A DNA stretch of 64,000 nucleotides. It comes from RPQJ01 sp963706755 (GTDB lineage: Bacteria; Pseudomonadota; Gammaproteobacteria; Steroidobacterales; Steroidobacteraceae). Numbering within the stretch: position 1 is the stretch's first letter; each line of letters starts with the position of its first letter. Position numbers and translations under genes: made by a program. Below the pieces are notes generated by a model. The model was not told the DNA's origin and did not search any database. It saw only the letters and a program-made list of their open reading frames with translations. Below, one piece after another: positions 8,831 to 17,701 of the stretch. The stretch covers positions 62,001 through 126,000 of the forward strand of contig CAVPNH010000021.1 in the NCBI GenBank assembly GCA_963706755.1. Reading direction: 5' to 3'.

Positions 8831-9417
8831 GCCGCCGCGGCCTGCGACAGGAGGAACTCCTCGGCCTCGAGCAGTACGCGAGGCAGCGGGCCGAATTCCG
8901 CTCGAAGGTGCTGGCCCACAAGCGCGACCGCACCATCCAGTGCGGGCCGAACGCGACCTTGTGCTTCGAGGACCGGCTGACCGTGCAGTACCAGGTGCAG
9001 GAGATGCTGCGCATCGAACGCATCTTCGAGGTCGAGGGCATCGCGGAGGAACTCGCCGCGTACAACCCGCTCATACCCGACGGATCGAACTGGAAGGCGA
9101 CGCTCCTCATCGAATACCCCGACGTCGACGAGCGACGCGCCGCGCTCGCCGCGCTCAAGGGCGTCGAGGACCGCTGCTGGGTGAGGGTGGCGGGCCACGA
9201 TCGGGTGTACGCCATCGCCGACGAGGACCTGGAGCGCGAGAACGACGAGAAGACCTCGGCGGTGCACTTCCTGCGCTTCGAGTTGACGCCCGCGATGGTC
9301 TTGGACGCAAAGGCAGGCGCCGCGCTGTCGATCGGCATGGACCACGACGCTTACCGCCACACGGTCGACCCGCTGCCCGAGGCCTCGCGCGCGTCGCTGG
9401 TGCGCGACCTCACTTAG
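8827..9417 (+). CDS. DUF3501 family protein
   Basis: The start ATG at 8827 overlaps the previous TGA (ATGA), so translation is coupled to the Fe-S oxidoreductase. The protein has 196 residues, beginning MSRRGLRQEELLGLEQYARQ, with the conserved stretch TVQYQVQEMLRIERIFE and a C-terminal HFLRFELTPAMVLD. I recognise it as DUF3501, a family of unknown function that usually travels with this kind of Fe-S protein and rubrerythrin. There is no signal peptide or cysteine motif. A structural or assembly role in the same oxidative-stress complex is a guess from context only. Confidence 0.85.
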   Translation: MSRRGLRQEELLGLEQYARQRAEFRSKVLAHKRDRTIQCGPNATLCFEDRLTVQYQVQEMLRIERIFEVEGIAEELAAYNPLIPDGSNWKATLLIEYPDVDERRAALAALKGVEDRCWVRVAGHDRVYAIADEDLERENDEKTSAVHFLRFELTPAMVLDAKAGAALSIGMDHDAYRHTVDPLPEASRASLVRDLT

Positions 9418-9454
9418 GATCGTCACCGCTCGGAAGGTCAACCTGTTGCCTGCC

Positions 9455-9502
9455 GGGCGGCCAACCGGAACGCCCGCGGCGGGCGTTCCGGGTTGGCCGC
9501 CC
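9455..9502. repeat. Near-perfect 48-bp palindrome
   Basis: Two arms of about 21 bases (outer pair GGGCGGCCAACC / GGTTGGCCGCCC, inner pair GGAACGCCC / GGGCGTTCC) surround a GCGGC centre, with one unpaired G. It lies 38 bases after the DUF3501 stop. No T-run follows, so it is not a classical terminator, though the hairpin could still protect an mRNA end. Confidence 0.8.
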
Positions 9503-9527
9503 TCCCGACGCGTCGGTGGGCACCATT

Positions 9528-9643
9528 GGGAGGCGGCATGACGAGTGTCCCCGCGAAACCGTGCGCCGCATGGACGCGGCGCACGGAGCCCCCAGGGATG
9601 GGTTTATGGCGTTTTCGCGGGGACACTCGTCATGGCGCCTCCC
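9528..9643. repeat. 116-bp palindromic element (MITE/REPIN-like)
   Basis: The terminal arms are 31 bases (9528-9558 and 9613-9643) with a single mismatch; each contains GACGAGTGTCCCCGCGAAA or its complement. Inside, CCGTGCGCCGC and GCGGCGCACGG (from 9559) form a second hairpin. There is no reading frame inside. The layout is that of a non-autonomous palindromic element. It fills most of the 315-base gap before parE. Confidence 0.75.
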
Positions 9644-9684
9644 GTGTGCACTTCGGCGGTTCGCACGGCGCGCGACAGCGCTGC

Positions 9685-9690
9685 TAGAAT
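9685..9690 (+). promoter_or_regulatory. Probable -10 element of parE
   Basis: TAGAAT preceded by TGC is followed by a GC-rich discriminator CCGCGCGCC and lies 43 bases before the parE ATG. No convincing -35 is visible. Confidence 0.4.
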
Positions 9691-9732
9691 CCGCGCGCCT
9701 TATCTCGACGCGAGCACGCGGAACGATCAACG

Positions 9733-11625
9733 ATGACCCAGACCTACACCGCTCAAGACATCGAAGTCCTGAGTGGACTCGAGCCCGTCCGGCGCCGGCC
9801 GGGCATGTACACCGACACCAGCCGGCCGAACCACCTCGTCCACGAGGTCGTCGACAACAGCGTCGACGAGGCGCTCTCCGGGCACTGCAGCCGCATCTCC
9901 GTCACCGTCCACAAGGACGGCTCCGTCGAGGTCACCGACGACGGCCGCGGCATGCCCGTGGACATCCACCCCAAGGAGAAGGTGAGCGGCGTGGAGCTCA
10001 TCCTCACGCGCCTGCACGCGGGCGGCAAGTTCTCCGACGGCGCCTACAAGTTCTCCGGCGGCCTGCACGGCGTGGGCGTGTCGGTGGTGAACGCGCTCTC
10101 GAAGAACCTCGAGTGCTGGGTCCGTCGCGGCGGCAAGGAATACAACATCTCGTTCACGAACGGGAAGGTGAAGTCGAAGCTCGAGGTCGTGGGCGAGGTC
10201 GGCAAGGCCAACACCGGCACGACCCTGCGCTTCTGGCCCGACGCATCGTATTTCGACAGCCCGGACATCGCGCTGCCGAAACTGAAGCACGTGCTCAAGG
10301 CGAAGGCCGTGCTTTGCCCCGGGCTCGAGATGCGCCTCGCGGTAGAGAAGACCGGCGAGAAGGAGACCTGGGTCTACACCGGCGGCCTCGAGCAGTACCT
10401 GCGCGAGTCGCTCGAGGGCGGTGAGTGGCTCCCCGAGGATCCGTTCACCGGCAGCATCGAGGGCGAGATGGAGGGCGTGGACTGGGCGGTGGCCTGGCGC
10501 ACCGACGGTGGCGCGCGCGTCGAGGAGAGCTACGTCAACCTGATCCCGACGCTGCAGGGCGGCACGCACGTCAACGGCTTCCGGCTCGGGCTCACCGAGG
10601 CCATCCGCGAGTTCTGCGAGTTCCGCAACCTCCTGCCGCGCGGGCTCAAGCTCGCGCCCGAGGACGTGTGGGACGACGCGAGCTACGTGCTCTCGACCAA
10701 GATGCGCGACCCGCAGTTCGCGGGCCAGACCAAGGAGCGGCTCACCTCGCGCGAGCCTGCGGCCTTCGTCTCCGGCATCGTCAAGGACCAGTTCGGGCTG
10801 TGGCTGAACCAGCATCCGGAAGCGGGCGAGCGCATCGCCCAGCTCGCGATCGGCAACGCGCAGGACCGGCTCAAGGCCAGCCAGAAGGTCGCGCGCAAGC
10901 GCGTGGTGAGCGGCCCGGCGCTGCCCGGCAAGCTTGCCGACTGCACCAGCCAGGACCCGAAGCGCACCGAACTCTTCCTGGTCGAGGGCGACTCGGCGGG
11001 CGGCTCGGCCAAGCAGGCGCGCGACCGCGAGTTCCAGGCCGTGATGCCGCTGCGCGGCAAGATCCTGAACACCTGGGAGGTGGACGCGGGCGAGATCCTG
11101 TCGTCGCAGGAGGTGCACGACATCGCGGTGGCGATCGGCGTGGACCCGGCCTCCGACGACGTCTCGTCGCTCCGCTACCACAAGATCTGCATCCTCGCGG
11201 ACGCGGACTCCGACGGCCTGCACATCGCCACGCTGCTGTGCGCGCTGTTCCTGCGGCACTTCCGCCCGCTGGTGCTCGCCGGCCACGTGTTCGTGGCGAT
11301 GCCGCCGCTGTTCCGCATCGACTACGGCAAGCAGGTCGAGTACGCGCTCGACGAGGCCGAGCGCAACGGCGTTCTCGACCGCATCCGCGCCGAGAATCCG
11401 CGCGCCAAGCCCGTGGTGACGCGCTTCAAGGGGCTCGGCGAGATGAGCGCGCTGCAGCTTCGCGAGACGACCATGGCGACCGAGACACGCCGCCTCGTGC
11501 AGCTCACCGTGGAGGCGAAGGACCACGCCGACCAGACCATGGACATGATGCTCGCCAAGAAGCGGGCCGCCGACCGCCGCGAGTGGCTCGAGACCAAGGG
11601 CAACCTGGCTGCCGTGCAGCCCTGA
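9733..11625 (+). CDS. parE: DNA topoisomerase IV subunit B
   Basis: ParE is the ATPase subunit of topoisomerase IV, which separates linked daughter chromosomes. The frame is intact, 630 residues, the normal length for ParE and shorter than GyrB. The GHKL ATPase domain shows EVVDNSVDEALSGHC, DDGRGMPVDIH and GGLHGVGVSVVNALS. The TOPRIM domain shows LFLVEGDSAGGSAKQ and ILADADSDGLHI, and the C-terminal signature RFKGLGEMSALQLRETTM is present. It is followed 17 bases later by parC, so the two subunits form an operon. Confidence 0.97.
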   Translation: MTQTYTAQDIEVLSGLEPVRRRPGMYTDTSRPNHLVHEVVDNSVDEALSGHCSRISVTVHKDGSVEVTDDGRGMPVDIHPKEKVSGVELILTRLHAGGKFSDGAYKFSGGLHGVGVSVVNALSKNLECWVRRGGKEYNISFTNGKVKSKLEVVGEVGKANTGTTLRFWPDASYFDSPDIALPKLKHVLKAKAVLCPGLEMRLAVEKTGEKETWVYTGGLEQYLRESLEGGEWLPEDPFTGSIEGEMEGVDWAVAWRTDGGARVEESYVNLIPTLQGGTHVNGFRLGLTEAIREFCEFRNLLPRGLKLAPEDVWDDASYVLSTKMRDPQFAGQTKERLTSREPAAFVSGIVKDQFGLWLNQHPEAGERIAQLAIGNAQDRLKASQKVARKRVVSGPALPGKLADCTSQDPKRTELFLVEGDSAGGSAKQARDREFQAVMPLRGKILNTWEVDAGEILSSQEVHDIAVAIGVDPASDDVSSLRYHKICILADADSDGLHIATLLCALFLRHFRPLVLAGHVFVAMPPLFRIDYGKQVEYALDEAERNGVLDRIRAENPRAKPVVTRFKGLGEMSALQLRETTMATETRRLVQLTVEAKDHADQTMDMMLAKKRAADRREWLETKGNLAAVQP

Positions 11626-11641
11626 GCCCGCCGGAGTACCC

Positions 11642-13899
11642 GTGACGACACAGAACGAACTCAACTTCGAAGGCGTCGAGCGGCTGCCGCTCAGGACCTT
11701 CACCGAGAAGGCGTACCTCGAGTACTCGATGTACGTGATCCTCGACCGCGCGCTGCCGCACGTCGGCGACGGGCTGAAGCCGGTGCAGCGCCGCATCATC
11801 TACGCGATGAGCGAACTCGGCCTCGCTGCGACCGCCAAGCACAAGAAGTCGGCGCGCACGGTCGGCGACGTCATCGGCAAGTTCCACCCGCACGGCGACT
11901 CGGCCTGCTACGAGGCGATGGTGCTGATGGCGCAGCCGTTCTCGTACCGCTATCCGATCGTGGACGGGCAGGGCAACTTCGGTTCGCCGGACGACCCGAA
12001 GTCGTTCGCCGCGATGCGCTACACGGAGTCGAAGCTCACGCGCTACGCCGACGTCCTGCTGGCGGAGCTGGGCGACGGCACGGTGGACTGGACGCCGAAC
12101 TTCGACGGCACGCTCGAGGAGCCCGCGCTGCTGCCGGCGCGCCTGCCGAACGTGCTGCTGAACGGCGCGACCGGCATCGCGGTCGGCATGGCGACCGACA
12201 TTCCGCCGCACAACCTGCGCGAGGTCGCCGCCGCCTGCGTGCGGCTGCTCGAGGAGCCGAAGGCGACCGTCGGCGCAGCTCTGCGAGCACGTGCGCGGCC
12301 CGGACTTCCCGACCGGCGCCGAGATCATCACGCCGCGCGAGGAACTCGCCCGCATCTACGAGACCGGCAACGGGACGTTCCGCGCCCGCGCGCGCTACGA
12401 GACTCGAGGACGGCGAGATCATCATCACCGAGCTGCCCTACCAGGTCTCGGGCTCGAAGGTTCTCGAGCAGATCGCCGTGCAGATGCGCGCGAAGAAGCT
12501 GCCGATGGTCGAGGACCTGCGCGACGAGTCGGACCACGAGCACCCGACCCGGCTGGTGATCACGCCGCGCTCGAACCGCGTGGACGTCGAGCAGGTCATG
12601 GCGCACCTCTTCGCCACCACCGACCTCGAGCGCAGCTACCGGGTAAACATCAACGTGATCGCGCGCGACGGCCGTCCGCGGGTGATGGGACTCAAGCCGC
12701 TGATCGAGGAATGGCTCTCGTTCCGCGTGGACACGGTGACGCGCCGGCTCACGCACCGGCTCGAGAAGGTCGACGCGCGCCTGCACATCCTCGACGGGTT
12801 GCTGGTCGCGTACCTGAATCTCGACGAGGTCATCCGCATCGTCCGCTACGAGGAAGAGCCGAAGGAGGCGCTGATCGCGCGTTTCCAGCTCTCCGAGTCG
12901 CAGGCCGAGGCGATCCTCGAGACGAAGCTCCGGCACCTCGCGAAGCTCGAGGAGATGAAGATCCGCGGCGAGCAGGAGAAGCTCGCGGCGGAGCGCGACG
13001 AGCTCGCGAGGACGCTCGGCAGCAAGGCACGGCTCAAGAAGCTGGTGCGCGACGAGATCATCGCGGACGCCGAGAAGTTCGGCGACGACCGCCGCAGCAG
13101 CATCGTGGAGCGCGCCGCCGCCCAGGCGATCTCGGAGACCGAACTGGTCGCGAGCGAGCCGGTCACCGTGGTGCTGTCGAAGAGCGGCTGGGTGCGCGGC
13201 GCGAAGGGCCACGACATCGACCCGCGCGCGCTGTCCTACAAGACCGGCGACGAATACCGCTGCATGGCCCGCGGCCGCAGTACGCAGCTGGCGGTCTTCC
13301 TCGACAGCACCGGCCGCGCCTACAGCCTGCCCGCGCACGCGCTGCCCTCGGCGCGCGGCCAGGGCGAGCCGCTGTCCGGGCGCCTCGACCCGCCGGACGG
13401 CGCCACGTTCCCGGGCGTCCTGATCGGCGAGCCCGAGGAACGCTGGGTGCTGGCGGGGAGCGCGGGCTATGGCTTCGTCGTGAAGCTCGGCGACCTGCAC
13501 AGTCGCAACCGCGCGGGCAAGGCGGCCCTGAAGGTGCCGGACGGCACGGGCGTATTGGCGCCAGCGGCGTTGCCGCCGGTCGAGGGTGCGCTCCTCGCTG
13601 CCGTGAACTCGGACGGGCGGCTGCTCGCGTTCCCGGTCGCCGACCTGCCCGAGCTGCCGCGCGGCAAGGGCAACAAGATCTTCGGCATCCCCACGAAGAA
13701 GGCGCTGTCGGGCGAGGAGACGCTGCTCGCGGTCGCCGTCGTCGCACCCGGGCAGACGCTGCGCGTGCTCTCCGGCGAGCGGCACATGGGTCTCAGCTTC
13801 CGCGAGCTCGAGGAATATCGCGGCGAGCGCGGCCAGCGCGGCGCCGTGCTGCCGAGGGGCTGGCGGAAGGTGGATGGGCTGGAAGTGGAAGGCGGATGA
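11642..13899 (+). CDS. parC: DNA topoisomerase IV subunit A (two frameshifts)
   Basis: ParC is the DNA-breaking subunit of topoisomerase IV. The start is GTG 11642 (VTTQNELNFEGVERLPL). The catalytic region RTVGDVIGKFHPHGDSACYEAM and the tyrosine in MRYTESKLTRY are seen in the first frame. The frame then shifts +1 near 12277 and again near 12404 (an extra A before CTCGAGGACGGCGAG). Removing both bases gives 751 residues, the length of Escherichia coli ParC. The C-terminal part retains the beta-pinwheel repeats, for example VLSKSGWVRGAKGHDID. Both breaks are in conserved sequence of an essential gene and are probably errors. Confidence 0.95.
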
Positions 13900-13911
13900 A
13901 GAAAGCGGTTC

Positions 13912-13991
13912 GTGACTAGCGGATAGCGGATAGTAAGAACGAGTGCGTAACGTGCATCTCCAGCTCTTACTATCCGCTAGTCACTATCCGC
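13912..13991. repeat. Heptamer-rich inverted repeat, copy 1
   Basis: GTGACTAGCGGATAG (13912-13926) pairs with CTATCCGCTAGTCAC (13970-13984). The left arm contains a tandem GCGGATA heptamer, and just to the right (14007-14028) come CTAACCG-type heptamers. A close copy lies at 61886-61953. It separates the convergent parC and fimX-like genes, where it may help termination. Confidence 0.75.
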
Positions 13992-14034
13992 CATCCGCCT
14001 TCCTGCTAACCGCTAACCCCTAACCGCTCCCCCT

Positions 14035-16092
14035 TCACGCCCCGAGCACCACTTCCTCCGGGCTCGACACGAAATAGCCCTGCACGAACTCGACGCCGAG
14101 CTGCCAGAGCACCGCCATGGTGTTGGCGTCCTCGACGCGCTCGGCGATGGTCGCGGCTTTCCGTTCCTTCGCAATGTCCACGAGCGACTTGACCTGCTCC
14201 TGCAGGCGACGGTCGTTTGCGAGTCCCTGCATCAGCGCGCCGTCGATCTTCACGTAATTCGAGGGCAGGTGGCGCAGGACCTGGGCCGAGTCGCGGCCCG
14301 AGCCGAAGTTCTCGATCGCGAAGCCGAACCCGAGGTGGGTCACGAGCGCGCGCAGCTCGCGCGCTTCCTTGAGGTGCCTGGTCGCGAGTTCCTCGCCGAG
14401 TTCGACGACGACCCGCCCGGCTTCGACGCCCGAGGCCGCGATCTGCTGGTGCAGCCAGGTTCCCAGTGTCTGGTCGCGCATCGAGTCGCGCGAGATGCGC
14501 ACGAACACGCGGCTGGGCTTGCGCAAGGCGCAGAACGACATCGCCGCGCCGATCACCCAGCGGTCGATGTTCTTCATGAGGTCGGTGCGCTCGGCCGCCG
14601 CGAGGAACTCGGACGGCAGGACCTCGTTGCCCTTCTCGTCGAGCATGCGCACGACGAGGTCGAACATCGGACTCGCCGTCGCCAACGAGACTCGCAATCG
14701 GCTGCTGCACGAGGCGGAAGCGATTGGCCATGAGCGCGGCCTTGATCTGCGCGGCCCAGTTGCGGTCGGTCTCCTCGAGGTCGGGGCTGCCGAGCGCGGC
14801 GTCCGCCCGCAACAGGCGGTTGCCGCCGGCCGTGCCGGCCGCGCGGCAGGCATTGATCGCCGACTCGAGCGGGGCGGTGAGCTCCGCGCCCTGCGCGTTC
14901 AGCATCGCGGCGCCCGCGCTGCAGGTGAGGGAGACCGACTTGCGCCTCGCCGGGCTGGAAGACGTGCTCCGCGACCCGTTGCAGTACCTGCGCCACCCAG
15001 GCGTCGAGATCGCGCGAATTTCCGCGTTCGACCATGATCGCGAAACCGTGGCCGGTGACTCGGCCCGCGATGTCGCCGGGCTGCAGGAGCGAGCGCAGCA
15101 GCGATCCGAGTTCGTCCATGACGTCTTCGGCGGCGAGGGGTCCGAGTTCACCGTCCAGCGCCGCGAACTTGTCGGGCTCGAAGCATACGACGGCGCGCAG
15201 GCCGGCCTTCAGCACCTGTGCCGCCTGGGCGGTGGCCTGCTCGCGTGAACTCCGCCCGCTTCAGCAGGCCGGTCGCCGTGTCGAAGCGCAGGGCACCCTC
15301 GAGCTGGGTCGTGAGCGACCTGAGGTCGCGCTTCTGCGTGGCGACCCTGAGGCGCACGGCCGGGTCGCCCTCGAACTCGAAGCGCTCGAACTCGAGGTCC
15401 ACCGAGAGTTCCGCGCCGTCCGGCAGCACGGCGACGCTCGCGAGCGAGTGGTCGGTCCAGCGTCCCTGCGAGGCCGCGACCAGCGCGCCCTTGAGTGGCG
15501 CGTGGCTGCGCTGGTGGAAGAAGTCCATCAGTGGCTGGCCGAGCACCGCGCCGGCATCCGCGTGGCCGAAGAGCTCGATCCAGGCGGGGTTCACGTCGAC
15601 GACGATGCCTTCCTGCACGTGGGCGATCGCGTCCGCCGAGCCCGCCATGAATGCCTTCATCTGGTCGCGGTACTGGTGTGCCGAGGCAAGCGTGCCGGCG
15701 AGCGCTCCATCCAGCCGGGCCGAGCGCAGCTCGCGGGCCGCGACCGCCTGGAGTCGTGCCCTCGCCGCCAGGGTGACGACGTCCTGTGCTCCCAGTTCGA
15801 CCGCCTGGGCCAGGTCGGCCTCTGCGAACGACTCGCGGACCAGGACGGCCGGCACGTGGGTCGCGTAGCGATTGCGGACCTCGAGCGCGGTGCGGGCCTC
15901 TTCGGCGTCCGCGACGCACAGGAAGATGAGCTGGGGCGTGGCCTGCGCCAGCGCCTCGCCCAGGGCGGGCAGGTCACGTGACCAGGCGCAGTGCACGGGA
16001 TGCCCCGCATTGCGGAGCGTGCTGTTGATGATCTCCACCGGGTCCTGCAGCCGGGACAGGACCAGGAGGGGAATGGCGCCATTGTCGGCCAA
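14035..16092 (-). CDS. FimX-like REC-PAS-GGDEF-EAL protein, degenerate (three frameshifts)
   Basis: After removal of three insertions (near 15240, 14945 and 14690) this reads as about 685 residues. Order: an N-terminal receiver-like domain (1-125) without a clear phospho-aspartate site, a PAS domain (about 150-270) containing NPAWIELFGHADA, a GGDEF domain with the motif decayed to GHGFAIM, and an EAL domain in which the EAL tripeptide region reads FDLVVRM. These are the changes expected in FimX-type c-di-GMP receptors that do not make or cleave c-di-GMP. The C-terminal EDANTMAVLWQLGVEFVQGYF matches that subfamily. A role in type IV pilus control is inferred, supported by fimV in the same window. 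It is transcribed away from efp. Confidence 0.78.
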
Positions 16093-16308
16093 GCTCGAAT
16101 CCTCGGCGGCGCCGGGTTGGCGGCTCCGCGCTGCTAGGAAAGGCCGCGGGACTATACACCGGGGTTTCCGGCACTAACGTGACGCAGGTTGCAGCCTCGC
16201 CCTTGCCGCCAGCCCCCCCCCGGGGGGCATGCCCGGGCACCGGGCTGCGGGCCGGGCAGGGGGGCATTCGCCTTTTCCGCCTGCAGAAGACGAGACTGCC
16301 CCCCAGGG

Positions 16309-16338
16309 CTGACGGGGGGTCGCTGCCGCGGGTACAAT
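16309..16338 (+). promoter_or_regulatory. Putative efp promoter
   Basis: CTGACG (16309-16314) and TACAAT (16333-16338) are spaced by 18 bases and followed by a GCGCGG discriminator, about 75 bases before the efp start. The 320-base gap from 16093 also holds a GCCCCCC / GGGGGGC hairpin near 16212-16228 and nothing else that I can recognise. Confidence 0.5.
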
Positions 16339-16412
16339 GCGCGGCTCGCTCATGCCGAGCCCCCGCGGGGCCGGTCCGGGCACCCTGCCCAACAACCTCC
16401 GGTCGCAACACC

Positions 16413-16982
16413 ATGTCCAGCTACAGCACGAACGAATTCCGCTCGGGTCTCAAGATCATGATCGACGGCGATCCGTACACGATCGTCGAGAACGAGTTCG
16501 TGAAGCCGGGCAAGGGCCAGGCGTTCAATCGCGTGCGCATCCGCAACCTGAAGAACGGCCGGACGCTGGAGCGCAGCTTCAGGTCGGGCGACTCCGTCGA
16601 GGCGGCTGACATCGTCGAGTCCGACATGCAGTACCTCTACACCGACGGCGACTTCTGGCACTTCATGGTGCCGGACACCTTCGAGCAGCACACGGCCGGC
16701 AAGGAGGCGCTGGGCGAGGCGTCCATCTGGCTCAAGGACGGCACGACCTGCAAGGTCATGCTGTGGAACGGCGTGCCACTCGCGGTGGAACCGCCGGCGC
16801 ACGTCGAGCTCAAGATCGTCGAGACGGATCCGGGCCTCCGGGGCGACACCGCGACCGGCGGCCAGAAGACGGCCAAGCTCGAGACCGGCGCCGTAGTGCG
16901 CGTGCCGCTCTTCCTCAACGAGGGTGAGGTCATCCGCGTCGACACGCGGACCGGCGGGTACCTCTCGCGCGCCAAGAGCTGA
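16413..16982 (+). CDS. efp: Elongation factor P
   Basis: EF-P relieves ribosome stalling at polyproline stretches. The protein is 189 residues from ATG 16413 (MSSYSTNEFRSGLKIM). The modification loop reads FVKPGKGQAF with lysine at residue 34, the position beta-lysylated by EpmA in enterobacteria. An epmA gene lies 720 bases downstream on the opposite strand, so that modification route is probably used; epmB is not seen in the window. The C-terminal signature DTRTGGYLSRAKS is complete. The downstream gap is filled with palindromic repeats that separate efp from the convergent msrC. Confidence 0.97.
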   Translation: MSSYSTNEFRSGLKIMIDGDPYTIVENEFVKPGKGQAFNRVRIRNLKNGRTLERSFRSGDSVEAADIVESDMQYLYTDGDFWHFMVPDTFEQHTAGKEALGEASIWLKDGTTCKVMLWNGVPLAVEPPAHVELKIVETDPGLRGDTATGGQKTAKLETGAVVRVPLFLNEGEVIRVDTRTGGYLSRAKS

Positions 16983-17015
16983 GGCCTGACCGCATTCGGC
17001 GCGCGGGTTGATGTT

Positions 17016-17050
17016 CCCGGGGACGCCGCAAGTACATCCATGTAGGCTCG
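17016..17050. repeat. Partial copy of the GGGGACGCCG repeat
   Basis: CCCGGGGACGCCGCAAGTAC and the following CATCCATGTAGGCTCG are repeated exactly 67 bases further on inside the larger palindrome at 17065-17169. This copy lacks the right half. Confidence 0.8.
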
Positions 17051-17064
17051 CGCGCCCAGCACTG

Positions 17065-17169
17065 CGCCTGCCGGGGCACATTCCCCGGGGACGCCGCAAG
17101 TACATCCATGTAGGCTCGCACGCGGCGTCCATGCCGCGTGACGCCCCAGGGAATGTGCCCCGGCAGGCG
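17065..17169. repeat. Palindromic repeat (REP-like) between efp and msrC
   Basis: The outer arms of 21 bases (17065-17085 and 17149-17169, including GCCTGCCGGGGCACATTCCC) are perfectly complementary. They enclose a 61-base core (17087-17147) with a TACATCCATGTA centre and a CGCGGC..GCCGCG hairpin. A diverged copy of the core, also 61 bases, is at 32708-32768. Confidence 0.8.
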
Positions 17170-17177
17170 TAGCGCGT

Positions 17178-17678
17178 TCAGCGCGCGGGTCGTGTTGCCT
17201 CGACGAGTACCCGCACCAGCGCTTCGAGTCCGCGGGCGTCCGCGTCGTCGAAGCGCCCGTGCACCGGGCTGTCGAGATCGAGCACGCCGAGCAGCCGGTC
17301 GCCGTCCAGGATCGGCACCACCAGTTCCGAGTTCGATGCCGAGTCGCAGGCGATGTGGCCCGGGAACGCGTGCACGTCCGCGACGACGATCGTCTCGCGC
17401 CGCGCTGCCGCGGTACCGCACACGCCCTTGCCGACCGCGATGCGCACACAGGCGGGCTTCCCCTGGAACGGCCCGAGCACGAGGTCGCCCGACCGAGGCT
17501 CGACCAGGTAGAACCCCGCCCAGTTGAGCTGCGGAAGACTCCAGAAGAGAAGCGCGGCCGTGTTCGCCGCGCAGGCAACCATGTCGGGCTCACCGGAGAG
17601 CAGCGCGCGCAGCGAGGACTCCAGTTCGGCGTAGGCGCGCGGCTTGTCGCCGGCAGGAAGTTCGCCCGGGACGTGCAT
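17178..17678 (-). CDS. msrC: Free methionine-(R)-sulfoxide reductase, GAF-domain
   Basis: fRMsr reduces free methionine-R-sulfoxide using thioredoxin. The 166-residue protein is a single GAF domain. It contains the three conserved cysteines in GPFQGKPACVRIAVGKGVCG and HIACDSASNSELVVPI, together with NWAGFYLVEP. It starts at ATG 17678 (MHVPGELPAGDKPRAYAELE). It runs convergently towards efp and lies 23 bases upstream of the epmA stop on the other side, so it may be the last gene of the sco-psd-epmA run. Confidence 0.92.
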   Translation of the reverse strand: MHVPGELPAGDKPRAYAELESSLRALLSGEPDMVACAANTAALLFWSLPQLNWAGFYLVEPRSGDLVLGPFQGKPACVRIAVGKGVCGTAAARRETIVVADVHAFPGHIACDSASNSELVVPILDGDRLLGVLDLDSPVHGRFDDADARGLEALVRVLVEATRPAR

Positions 17679-17701
17679 CGGTTGCTACTCCTTCGCCGCG
17701 C

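Noticed and set aside
9455..9502. Rho-independent terminator after DUF3501
   Set aside because: The stem is strong, but no T-run follows on either strand, so it is listed as a palindromic repeat.
17016..17169. Two spaced identical repeats as a CRISPR array
   Set aside because: Only two units, internally palindromic, with no regular spacers and no cas genes. A REP-like element fits better.
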